Of a DNA stretch of 6,147 nucleotides, positions 1 through 6,046 are shown one piece after another (positions within the stretch are counted from its first letter, which is position 1; every line of letters begins with the position of its first letter). The notes under the pieces are model-generated. The model was not told where the DNA came from, searched no databases, and was given only the letters and a program-made list of their open reading frames with translations. The stretch covers positions 1 through 6,147 of the forward strand of contig JBGUXS010000011.1 of the NCBI GenBank assembly GCA_045118155.1, read 5' to 3'. Position numbers and translations under genes: made by a program. Source of the DNA: JBGUXS01 sp045118155. Its GTDB lineage: Bacteria; Pseudomonadota; Alphaproteobacteria; CAAHEQ01; UBA3637.

Positions 1-222
1 CTTTTAAATACCTTAACATTAAACGCAGATGAAGATTATCAAGGTCGGTATTATTCGGATTATCCTATTTCTTTGGGGGTAAAAACAAAGGCGGGTTATG
101 CTTTTATGGGATGGCGGATTGATGATACTTGGATAGAATCGCCGACATTGGAATTGAACTTGTCCGCCCCTAAAAAAATTGAGGCGGTTTGGCGTATTGT
201 AGGGAAAAACGATCATGAATAA
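1..222 (+). CDS. C-terminal end of a probable CotH-family kinase/surface protein (5' partial)
   Basis: Reading frame 1 is open from the window edge to a TAA at 220-222, giving the last 73 residues of a protein that begins outside the window. The visible part looks like a divergent InlB/Listeria-Bacteroides-type beta repeat: a YYSDYPISL stretch (residues 17-25), the hallmark GYAFMGW (32-38), then a hydrophobic strand pair ending in IEAVW (60-64). Such repeats commonly close CotH kinase proteins, which phosphorylate surface or spore-coat proteins in the systems where they have been studied. The CotH assignment rests mainly on context: the next gene is a VTC-domain protein and a DUF4956 gene follows, two usual neighbours of CotH. 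The kinase domain itself is not in the window. The stop overlaps the next start by 8 nt, which points to one transcript and probable translational coupling. That this is real coding sequence is fairly certain; the family name is an inference. Confidence 0.62.
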   Translation, partial: LLNTLTLNADEDYQGRYYSDYPISLGVKTKAGYAFMGWRIDDTWIESPTLELNLSAPKKIEAVWRIVGKNDHE

Positions 223-901
223 TTTACGACATGAATTAAAATACTTGTGCTCTTATGGACAAATAGAATGTTTAAAAAGGGCGTTGTCAGCGTGGTTATC
301 CTTGGATGAACATCATATGACTGGGGAATCGTATCATGTGAAAAGTTTGTATTTTGATGTGGCATCAGATCGGTTTTTGTTGGACAGTTTAAATGGGGTT
401 CCGAACAGAAAAAAATATAGATTGCGCCGATACAATTTAGAAACAGAAAAAATAAAACTTGAATTAAAATCGTCTATTGACCACTTGAAAAGTAAAAAAC
501 ATATTTGGTTGGATAGGGAAAAAGCCCTTGATTTAATATCCGATCCGATAAAACTTCCTGTGCTAAAAGATCCTTTATTAGAAGAATTTTATTACCTAAA
601 AAAGACGGAAAAATTGGCCCCTAAAATTGTTGTGGAATACGACAGAACGGCGTTTGTAGATGATAAATTACATATCCGCATTACGTTTGATAAAAACATT
701 TTGGTCACGGAATCAGTTGCTTCTTTTTTTGATAATTCATTGTCATCCCTTCCCCTTTTAGAAAAAGAAATTGGGGTGCTAGAGGTTAAGTTTAATTCTG
801 TTTTCCCCGTGCATCTTAAAAGGATCTTAAATCAAGCGGATTTAACGCAAGTGTCCTTTTCAAAATACGAACACGGGCGCTTGATTTATAAAAAATTATA
901 G
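215..901 (+). CDS. VTC-domain protein (polyphosphate polymerase type), 228 aa
   Basis: This is a complete stand-alone VTC domain, the tunnel-shaped fold that in yeast Vtc4 makes polyphosphate from ATP. Basic and acidic residues expected to line the tunnel appear in order: RHELK (5-9), KSLYFD (43-48), RKKYRLRRY (65-73), LELK (82-85), VEYDRTAF (140-147), RITFD (155-159), LEVKF (189-193) and SKYEHG (216-221). No SPX domain or membrane segment is present, so it is the short bacterial form and looks cytoplasmic. The ATG at 215 lies inside the 3' end of the upstream gene, and an AGGG about 10 nt before it can serve as a weak ribosome-binding site. No promoter of its own is visible, so it should be transcribed with the upstream gene. 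Its TAG touches the stop of the opposing gene. Polymerase activity is inferred from the family: bacterial CotH-linked VTC proteins are mostly uncharacterised and may act on another polyanion or transfer reaction. Confidence 0.9.
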   Translation: MNNLRHELKYLCSYGQIECLKRALSAWLSLDEHHMTGESYHVKSLYFDVASDRFLLDSLNGVPNRKKYRLRRYNLETEKIKLELKSSIDHLKSKKHIWLDREKALDLISDPIKLPVLKDPLLEEFYYLKKTEKLAPKIVVEYDRTAFVDDKLHIRITFDKNILVTESVASFFDNSLSSLPLLEKEIGVLEVKFNSVFPVHLKRILNQADLTQVSFSKYEHGRLIYKKL

Positions 902-1555
902 TTAACTATTTGACAAGATGTGAAAATCTTGGATGTGTTTTTGGCTAGATAAAAAGGTAATTAAATCTACATCTTTTTTAGGGGTAAATTCATAGATGGC
1001 CTCAACAAATTCCGGCGTTACTTGTTTGCTTTTTAATTGGACAGGGATGACTTTTTTCAAAGAAACTTCTGTACTTTCCAAATCAGATATTTTTTTGCAC
1101 CGGATAATCAACATTTGTAATTTTGTAAAGTAATTCATTTTTGTTAGAACGATGAGTAAGATGACAAGAATGATACTCATAATAATTGCTAGGACATATT
1201 GACTGGCCCCACAAATAATACCGACAGAAATGGCCCAAAAGATGAAGAAAAGATCTAACGGACTTTTAATGGCTGTTCTATAACGTACAATAGATAATGC
1301 CCCCACCATACCTAAGGAAATCACTAAATTAGATTGCATAGCAAAAATAATACAGGTCGTAATTGTGGGAATAAGGGCCAAAGAAATATTAAAAGAACGC
1401 GAATAAAAATCTTTTTCCGTATATTTAGCATAAGTGAAAAAAATTTGAAAAGAAAGAATCAAAGTTACCAATAACCCAATCCCCACTTTGTCAAAAGATA
1501 AGTCTGGTGTCAGGTTATTTAAGGTTAAAGCTCTGGCTATTTCATTAAACGTCAT
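902..1555 (-). CDS. DUF4956 domain-containing membrane protein, 217 aa
   Basis: The protein has a short N-terminus, hydrophobic segments at roughly residues 25-42, 56-74, 78-90, 101-116 and 119-138, and a soluble C-terminal domain of about 75 residues. The signature is GALSIVRYRTAIKSP (85-99) followed by FIFWAISVGIICG (104-116), the conserved core of DUF4956, where the polar RYRTAIKSP loop sits between membrane segments. The function of the family is not known. Its usual neighbours are VTC-domain and CotH genes, which suggests a membrane partner for the same pathway. Here it faces the VTC gene, with the stop codons immediately adjacent and no room for a separate terminator. It lies 65 bp downstream of the SpoIIE-type phosphatase gene on the same strand and may be read from that promoter. 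The start at 1555 keeps the N-terminus expected for the family; its only visible Shine-Dalgarno, GAG about 7 nt upstream, lies in a long inverted repeat. Confidence 0.88.
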   Translation of the reverse strand: MTFNEIARALTLNNLTPDLSFDKVGIGLLVTLILSFQIFFTYAKYTEKDFYSRSFNISLALIPTITTCIIFAMQSNLVISLGMVGALSIVRYRTAIKSPLDLFFIFWAISVGIICGASQYVLAIIMSIILVILLIVLTKMNYFTKLQMLIIRCKKISDLESTEVSLKKVIPVQLKSKQVTPEFVEAIYEFTPKKDVDLITFLSSQKHIQDFHILSNS

Positions 1556-1561
1556 TTAAAC

Positions 1562-1592
1562 ACTCTTTTTTTATTATCTCTAAAAAAAGAGT
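1562..1592. repeat. 12-bp perfect inverted repeat in the leader of the DUF4956 gene
   Basis: Arms ACTCTTTTTTTA (1562-1573) and TAAAAAAAGAGT (1581-1592) are perfect complements around a 7-nt loop. On the - strand the repeat begins 28 nt after the stop of the phosphatase gene and ends 6 nt before the DUF4956 start codon. The AAAAGAG arm nearest the start holds the only plausible ribosome-binding site, so pairing would hide it. The stem is A/T-rich and is followed by only a short T stretch (GTTTAAATG), so it is a poor intrinsic terminator. A translational control element or an operator for a dimeric regulator fits better, but both are inferences. Confidence 0.6.
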
Positions 1593-1620
1593 ATCACATA
1601 TTCCCCGATAAAACAAGATA

Positions 1621-3513
1621 TTATTCTTTTTGGCTTTTAGGGTGGAATTCTATGACCATCATTGTGATGTCATCAGATTGATCGGCCCCTTTGACAAACT
1701 GTTGAATAGCTTTGTGAACATGATCCAGGGTTCCCGGTAAAGTTTGATCCTTTTGATTGAGTGCTTTTTGAAGGCGTTCAGGTCCGAACAATTTTTCTTC
1801 CTTGGTTTGAGCCTCTGTAACCCCATCTGTATACAGGAACAACCGGTCGTTATTTTTTAAGGTAAATTTTCCACTTTCATAAGTATAAGTTGGGGTAATG
1901 CCAAGGGCCAAATTCCGCACCACCTTCACATAGTCATATCCCTTTTTCGTTTTGTGTAAGGGGGCGCAATGGCCTGCATTAACATAGGAAACTTGTCCCG
2001 TTTTAATATCCAAAATACCGATAAAAGCCGTCACAAACATTCCGCGAGCATGGTTATCACACAGGCCTTTATTTGCTCGGTTCATCGCATCTTCTAAGGG
2101 ATAGCCCGCTTGCAACATATTTTTAATCATGGCTTTGGCCGACATCATGTATAAGGCCGCTGTTATCCCTTTTCCAGAAACATCTGCCATGACAAACGCA
2201 TAATGGGTTTCATCTAAGGGGAAGAAATCATAAAAGTCCCCGCCGACTTCTTTGGCCGCCGTCATTGAAGCGACCAGTTCAAAATTTTTATATTTAGGGA
2301 AATCTGTGGGTAAGGCCGATACTTGAATCGTATGCGCGATAGCAAGTTCGGATTCCATTTTTTCTTTTTCGTTAGATACTTTGGCTAGTTGCATGATCTG
2401 TGTCTTGATATCTGTTTTCATTTTATTAAAGGATTTAGCAAGCTTTGCAAGTTCGGTGGGTTTATCTAACTGAATCGTTTTTTCCAAATCTCCGCGGCTG
2501 ATTTTTTGGGCAATTTCTGTTAGTTTTGAAATGGGTTGATTGATATTATGTTTCAAAACTAGGTACAAGATACTAACAATGACCAAAGTACTCAGCAACA
2601 GAACACTCAGTAAGACACATAAATGATGAATAGCCGCCCCAAATAATTCCACAAGGGGGATATTCACAATTAAAAAAAGCCCGTTATGTAATTTCTTAAT
2701 ATAGGGGATATATTTTTTGCCATTGTAATCAAAGGGAGTTCCTTCTTTTAGCTGATTGGAATACCAACTCAAACTTTTCAAAGATTGCCCCATCATCTGC
2801 CCATTATCAACACTGGGTTCGGTGGTGGCAATGATATAATCATTTGTTTTATCGGCAAACAAAACAAAACTGTTCGGGGTGGGTTTGATTTGAAGAATGG
2901 ATTTTAAAATGGTGTCCATTTGCCAATCCACCATAGCGGTTCCCAGTAATTTTCCTTGATTATAAATGCCAACCCCAACGGTGGTCATTAAAAATTCAAC
3001 CTGACTGCTTTTGTATGGTTTCGTCCAAGCCAGGTGTTTTCCCGCCTTTAAAGCCTGCATAATTTCTTGATACCAATTTTGTTTGAAATAGTCATATTTT
3101 CCGCTGACGCATCCCGGCAGTAAGCTGATTTCCCCATTTTCCCTTAGGGCATGGATACAAAATGCTTTCCTATCCCCCTGTATGACATACGGTTCAAACC
3201 ATAAACCATTTCCCATGGAATTAGGATAATTTTCTAAAAGACGTTTTGAAAATATTTCTCCGATGGCTTGTGGTTTACCATTTTGGTAGTAAATTTCCCC
3301 AATCAAGGCCAAATCTTTAGCATTCTTTTTAAGGTCGGCAATTTCCGTATTCAATTGGTTTTCAAAGGTAGCGATAGAGGCGTTATTGCCGGCAATAATA
3401 AGCCCTTTATCATGATAAAAAGCGGTAATAGCCGCCCCCGTTACCACAAGCCCTAAGACAACAAGTAAAGCAAACGTTAAAACGGTAATTTTTGATTTAA
3501 TGCTATTTAACAT
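1621..3513 (-). CDS. Membrane sensor SpoIIE-family (PP2C-type) serine/threonine phosphatase, dCache-like/HAMP, 630 aa
   Basis: This is a transmembrane signalling phosphatase of the RsbU/SpoIIE type. A first membrane segment (about 9-31) is followed by a periplasmic region to about 290 with dCache/PDC-like features: LWFEPY (104-109), DYFKQNWY (141-148), KPYKSS (165-170) and a GKLLGTAMVDW strand (187-197). A second membrane segment (about 293-320) leads into a HAMP domain (about 320-372, with NQPISKLT at 325-332). A coiled linker and the ELAIAHTIQ motif (389-397) precede the phosphatase domain (about 405-625). Metal-binding motifs are intact: VGGDFYDF (423-430), MADVSGKG (442-449), NAGH (512-515), YTDGVTEA (561-568) and SDDITMMV (613-620). 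Enzymes of this class usually dephosphorylate a STAS-domain anti-sigma-factor antagonist after sensing a ligand or stress outside. No STAS or anti-sigma gene is in the window, so the target is unknown. The ATG at 3513 is supported by an AAAGGG site 5 nt upstream and a close promoter. Confidence 0.93.
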   Translation of the reverse strand: MLNSIKSKITVLTFALLVVLGLVVTGAAITAFYHDKGLIIAGNNASIATFENQLNTEIADLKKNAKDLALIGEIYYQNGKPQAIGEIFSKRLLENYPNSMGNGLWFEPYVIQGDRKAFCIHALRENGEISLLPGCVSGKYDYFKQNWYQEIMQALKAGKHLAWTKPYKSSQVEFLMTTVGVGIYNQGKLLGTAMVDWQMDTILKSILQIKPTPNSFVLFADKTNDYIIATTEPSVDNGQMMGQSLKSLSWYSNQLKEGTPFDYNGKKYIPYIKKLHNGLFLIVNIPLVELFGAAIHHLCVLLSVLLLSTLVIVSILYLVLKHNINQPISKLTEIAQKISRGDLEKTIQLDKPTELAKLAKSFNKMKTDIKTQIMQLAKVSNEKEKMESELAIAHTIQVSALPTDFPKYKNFELVASMTAAKEVGGDFYDFFPLDETHYAFVMADVSGKGITAALYMMSAKAMIKNMLQAGYPLEDAMNRANKGLCDNHARGMFVTAFIGILDIKTGQVSYVNAGHCAPLHKTKKGYDYVKVVRNLALGITPTYTYESGKFTLKNNDRLFLYTDGVTEAQTKEEKLFGPERLQKALNQKDQTLPGTLDHVHKAIQQFVKGADQSDDITMMVIEFHPKSQKE

Positions 3514-3533
3514 TTTTTCCCTTTGATTGGGGT

Positions 3534-3563
3534 ATAGTACATAATTTTTGTCCAGATTGTCAA
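3534..3563 (-). promoter_or_regulatory. Sigma-70-type promoter of the SpoIIE-family phosphatase gene
   Basis: On the - strand a consensus -35 TTGACA (3558-3563) is followed after 18 bp by a -10-like TACTAT (3534-3539, 4 of 6 consensus bases). Transcription would begin near 3527, giving a leader of only about 14 nt that contains the AAAGGG ribosome-binding site at 3519-3524. The short leader leaves little room for RNA-based control. Confidence 0.65.
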
Positions 3564-3646
3564 GAACTTATCATAAAATTAAGGGGGACTTTGTAGGGAC
3601 AAAAGACTTAAAAGATTCCTTACGGGGGGCAAAAAGTAAAAAAAGG

Positions 3647-3675
3647 TTGTTTTTTTAAAAGATTTTGCATACAAT
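3647..3675 (+). promoter_or_regulatory. Sigma-70-type promoter upstream of the OpgB-like gene
   Basis: A -35-like TTGTTT (3647-3652) and a -10 TACAAT (3670-3675, 5 of 6 consensus bases) are separated by 17 bp. Transcription would start near 3682, about 57 nt before the ATG of the OpgB-like gene and only some 8-10 nt before the hairpin at 3693-3710. Confidence 0.6.
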
Positions 3676-3692
3676 AAAGGTATCTTTTTGGG

Positions 3693-3716
3693 GGGGGATA
3701 GGTATCCCCCTTTTTT
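3693..3716 (+). terminator. Terminator-like hairpin inside the leader of the OpgB-like gene
   Basis: GGGGGAT (3693-3699) and ATCCCCC (3704-3710) form a 7-bp, mostly G-C stem with an AGGT loop, followed directly by six T (3711-3716). It has intrinsic terminator form on the + strand only. It stands 22 nt before the start codon at 3739 and no + strand gene ends upstream of it. It could be a leader attenuator, the end of a small RNA transcribed from the spacer, or a protective 5' stem-loop on the mRNA. The sequence shows the structure but not which role applies. Confidence 0.6.
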
Positions 3717-3738
3717 ATTGTAAAAAAGTGGTTGAGAT

Positions 3739-5145
3739 ATGAAAAAAACGATTTTGTTATGTGCACGCTTGGTTTCTTATGTGATTTTAGCCGTCATTTG
3801 TTGGTTTTCCTGTGGCTTTTTAGGGGCTAAATGGGTTTGGGGGGAAGTTGATATGGCAATGGTGATTCAGCATACGCAATTGCTGTTTACGGTACCATGG
3901 GCCCCTTATTGGAAGGAATTAACGGCGGGATTTACGGGCTTTTTTATTTTAACATTTATCGCATGTCGTTATTGGAAAATTAGTATGGCTATTGTGTTGG
4001 CTTGTACTTTATTTTATGTGGGTAAAAATGCTTATTCGGCGTATATGGGGGAAGCTAATTTTTATTCTAAACATTATATTATCCCTAGGGTGAAATCGGT
4101 TCAATCCCCTAAAAATATTATTGTGGTTAGTCTGGAAAGTGTGGATGATATGGTCACAAACCCGGATGTGGTTTTAGGGGGTGAAAATCTGATTCCAGCC
4201 TTGACGGCCTTAAAGGCACAAGGGGTAAGTGTGCGGGGATATCATCGGATTAGTTCTATGATGCCGACCATTCCAGCGTTTTATGCAATGAACTGTGGAA
4301 TTACACGTGGGGCGGGCAACTGGGAAACGTTTGAAAATTTATTTTCAAGTTATAATTTAGGGGCTTTTCCAAACGCCGTTTGTGTGTCAGATATTTTGAA
4401 AAAGCATGCCTATAAAAATATGTTTGTGATGGGCGCTAAATTAACGGATGAAGGGGTTGGTCATTTTTTTGAAAAGCATCTTTTTGATGTGGTGATGGGG
4501 AAAGATGAATTGCAACAAGCGGGATACAAGATGTTAAATTCCACCTACCGTATTCCAGATTCTGAACTTTTTAGGTTTACACAAGATTTTTTGACACAGA
4601 CCCCAAAAGATAACCCCTTTTTCGTTTACGTTGTAACGGGAAATACGCATGGGCCGAAAGAATTTGTAAGGGAACCTTTTTGTGAAGAAAAATATCATGA
4701 TGGGCGGGATGCGTATAAATGTTTAGATAGAATGACGGCTGATTTTGTTTCTTGGTGCCAAAAACAATCTTGGTACAAAAACACGGTTATTTTCTTGGTC
4801 GGGGATCATCAAGCGTGGGGTGATTCCGATGGCTTTAACGGAAAAGTGGCTCAAAAAATCAGGAACAAACGTCAAATTTATAATGTGGTGTTAAATGGGG
4901 GGCAATCCGTTCAAACGGGGGAAATTAAAAAGGATTTTACGCAGGTTGATATAGCCCCGACGATTTTGGAAAGTGCTGGGTTTGACATTCGTCCGCATCA
5001 ATTGGGCCTTGGGGTATCTTTATGGACGCAAACACCGACATTTGTGGAAAAATTGGGACGTCGAAAATTCCAACGGTTGCTGAACAAAGCAGGGGCGGAT
5101 TATCAGCAAATACTGTATGGGAAAAAGTTTCAAACCAATGACTAG
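3739..5145 (+). CDS. OpgB/MdoB-like phosphoglycerol transferase (LTA synthase/sulfatase fold), 468 aa
   Basis: A membrane-anchored alkaline-phosphatase-fold enzyme. The N-terminus has hydrophobic segments near 9-30, 62-76 and 80-98; the catalytic domain (about 124-430) should face the periplasm. Active-site residues of the LtaS/OpgB group can be placed: metal ligand E133 in VVSLES, probable nucleophile T177 in MMPTIPA, H304 in TGNTHGP, and D356-H357 in VGDHQAW. The stretch from FPNAVCVSDIL (210-220) through the GAKL and FFEKHLFD blocks matches E. coli OpgB, as recalled, closely. C186, C215, C315 and C328 fall where OpgB also has cysteines, which suggests shared disulfides. The family moves phosphoglycerol from phosphatidylglycerol to periplasmic glucans or other acceptors. 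E. coli OpgB is much longer (about 760 residues), so this form lacks the extra C-terminal part. No opgG or opgH is in the window and the acceptor is unknown. Shine-Dalgarno pairing before the ATG is weak (GAG in TTGAGAT); the MKKTILL start suits a membrane protein. It ends 2 bp from the opposing lipoprotein gene. Confidence 0.85.
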   Translation: MKKTILLCARLVSYVILAVICWFSCGFLGAKWVWGEVDMAMVIQHTQLLFTVPWAPYWKELTAGFTGFFILTFIACRYWKISMAIVLACTLFYVGKNAYSAYMGEANFYSKHYIIPRVKSVQSPKNIIVVSLESVDDMVTNPDVVLGGENLIPALTALKAQGVSVRGYHRISSMMPTIPAFYAMNCGITRGAGNWETFENLFSSYNLGAFPNAVCVSDILKKHAYKNMFVMGAKLTDEGVGHFFEKHLFDVVMGKDELQQAGYKMLNSTYRIPDSELFRFTQDFLTQTPKDNPFFVYVVTGNTHGPKEFVREPFCEEKYHDGRDAYKCLDRMTADFVSWCQKQSWYKNTVIFLVGDHQAWGDSDGFNGKVAQKIRNKRQIYNVVLNGGQSVQTGEIKKDFTQVDIAPTILESAGFDIRPHQLGLGVSLWTQTPTFVEKLGRRKFQRLLNKAGADYQQILYGKKFQTND

Positions 5146-5147
5146 AT

Positions 5148-5801
5148 TTATTTTTTCACAAGGGCTTGTGGTAATGGACCGCACTTAGTTTCTGTGGCCT
5201 TGATTAAGTCATCGGAAAAAGATTTTTCATTAAACGTATCTATTTTTCGGCCTTGTTCCAAAAATTCCTGGAACGCTTTGGTCAAAGAATCCTTAATGGA
5301 ATCCGAAACGCATTGACAAAGTTCTTCCTTGTTTTTGACGGTTTTATCCTTGCGCACTTGTTCCATGCAAGAAAAATACGAATCTTTGATATGTTCGTCT
5401 AGGCGTTGGGATACTTCCTCTTGTGATTTGGGATTGTTTTTATATTCAAACACGATAATGGGGACGGTTTTATTGCGATCATCATTTGTTTGATATTTAT
5501 AAACTCCATTTTGAACGGCGCATTTTTCTTTGGGGATTTCTATAATCATATCGTCGTAATAGTCAATCCCCCGTTGATTACGTAAGGCCACCCAGGTGTC
5601 AAATGGGGAACAAGTATTTTTTCTACATTCATAAGCCAGTGCCCCATCTTCTAAAACTTGGGCAATTTTAAAGCGGTTCATAGACATACAGTATTTATTA
5701 TCCACGCTTTTTGTGTAAGGGACAAGGGACGGTGTTTCCGTAACAGATTGCGAAGCACATCCCGCTAATAAGACAGCTAATAAAGTATAGAATTTTTTCA
5801 T
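5148..5801 (-). CDS. Putative lipoprotein of unknown function, cysteine-rich, 217 aa
   Basis: The N-terminus is a lipoprotein signal: KK at 2-3, a hydrophobic core, and lipobox LAGC with the modifiable cysteine at C15. The +2 residue is Ala, not Asp, so outer-membrane sorting is expected in a Gram-negative. The mature part holds eight further cysteines (C38, C59, C64, C94, C145, C162, C164, C207), an even number that could form disulfides in the periplasm. The C-terminal third is helical-looking, with a C-x16-C-x-C-V pattern (C145, C162, C164) seen in various small secreted proteobacterial proteins. I do not recognise a named family. The start is supported by a very strong AAGGAG site (5807-5812) 5 nt before the ATG. 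It is convergent with the OpgB-like gene (2 bp gap), divergent from the tRNA gene, and probably a single-gene transcript. The long N-terminal region (about 30-120) has no motif I can assign. Confidence 0.8.
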   Translation of the reverse strand: MKKFYTLLAVLLAGCASQSVTETPSLVPYTKSVDNKYCMSMNRFKIAQVLEDGALAYECRKNTCSPFDTWVALRNQRGIDYYDDMIIEIPKEKCAVQNGVYKYQTNDDRNKTVPIIVFEYKNNPKSQEEVSQRLDEHIKDSYFSCMEQVRKDKTVKNKEELCQCVSDSIKDSLTKAFQEFLEQGRKIDTFNEKSFSDDLIKATETKCGPLPQALVKK

Positions 5802-5823
5802 ACCCCCTCCTTGTATGGACTTT

Positions 5824-5851
5824 ATACTAGCATGTTTTACTGGAATAACAA
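5824..5851 (-). promoter_or_regulatory. Probable promoter of the lipoprotein gene
   Basis: On the - strand TTGTTA (5846-5851) and TAGTAT (5824-5829) are 16 bp apart. An alternative -10, TATAAA, lies 3 bp further downstream with a longer spacer. Either would give a short leader carrying the strong AAGGAG ribosome-binding site. The match is moderate. Confidence 0.45.
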
Positions 5852-5863
5852 TAAGTTTTTTAA

Positions 5864-5904
5864 GGGGGGTCCCTTGGGAAAGGATAAGGGCAAGGGGTAG
5901 GGGG
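5864..5904 (+). other. G-rich tract with five G-runs between the divergent lipoprotein and tRNA promoters
   Basis: Runs of three or more G occur at 5864-5869, 5876-5878, 5888-5890, 5894-5897 and 5900-5904, all on the + strand. Spacers are 6, 9, 3 and 2 nt. Four runs with these loops could form a three-layer G-quadruplex, although the 9-nt loop is longer than strict search rules allow. The tract ends 10 nt before the tRNA promoter -35. Confidence 0.4.
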
Positions 5905-5914
5905 CAAAAATTCC

Positions 5915-5943
5915 TTGCATTTTTTTATAAGTTAGGGTAAAAT
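5915..5943 (+). promoter_or_regulatory. Sigma-70-type promoter of the tRNA-Pro gene
   Basis: TTGCAT (5915-5920) and TAAAAT (5938-5943, 5 of 6 consensus bases) are separated by 17 bp. The predicted start near 5950 leaves a leader of about 13 nt before the mature tRNA end at 5963, which fits a short RNase P-processed precursor. Confidence 0.7.
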
Positions 5944-5962
5944 ATTCCCTGTTTTGATTATT

Positions 5963-6039
5963 CGGGATGTAGCGCAGCCTGGTAGCGCACTCGTCTGGGG
6001 GGCGAGTGGTCGTGGGTTCAAATCCCGCCATCCCGACCA
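5963..6039 (+). tRNA. tRNA-Pro (anticodon GGG), CCA encoded
   Basis: A 77-nt cloverleaf can be drawn by hand. The 7-bp acceptor stem pairs CGGGATG (5963-5969) with CATCCCG (6029-6035); A73 is followed by genomic CCA (6037-6039). The D arm carries AGCGCAGCCTGGTAGCGC. The anticodon stem CTCGT/GCGAG closes the loop CTGGGGG, giving anticodon GGG at 5997-5999. The T arm has TTCAAAT closed by GTGGG/CCCGC. C1-G72 with A73 is the bacterial tRNA-Pro identity pattern, and the D arm and 3' end resemble E. coli tRNA-Pro. It reads CCC and CCU codons. It appears to be a single-gene transcript with its own promoter and terminator. Confidence 0.97.
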
Positions 6040-6046
6040 TAAAAAA

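Noticed and set aside
19..216. Open frame on the - strand opposite the CotH-like end
   Set aside because: It lies antisense to a frame that has family-like sequence (GYAFMGW, IEAVW) and couples to the VTC gene; its own translation shows no recognisable domain.
914..940. CAAGAT/ATCTTG hairpin with a downstream T-run as a terminator of the VTC gene
   Set aside because: The stem is only 6 bp, mostly A/T, and the T-run begins several bases after it; it also lies in the DUF4956 coding sequence, so chance is the simpler reading.
3268..3456. Short + strand open frame inside the phosphatase gene
   Set aside because: It is antisense to the dCache-like region of a complete, well-supported gene and resembles no protein I know.
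3583..3697. G-quadruplex in the divergent spacer
   Set aside because: The G-runs are strong but separated by loops of up to about 60 nt, far too long for a stable intramolecular quadruplex.
5837..6040. Open frame on the - strand starting MVGMAGFEPTT and running through the tRNA
   Set aside because: It is the antisense of the tRNA-Pro gene. The GFEPTT/RPPD/CATRLRY peptide pattern is a well-known false protein produced by tRNA genes.
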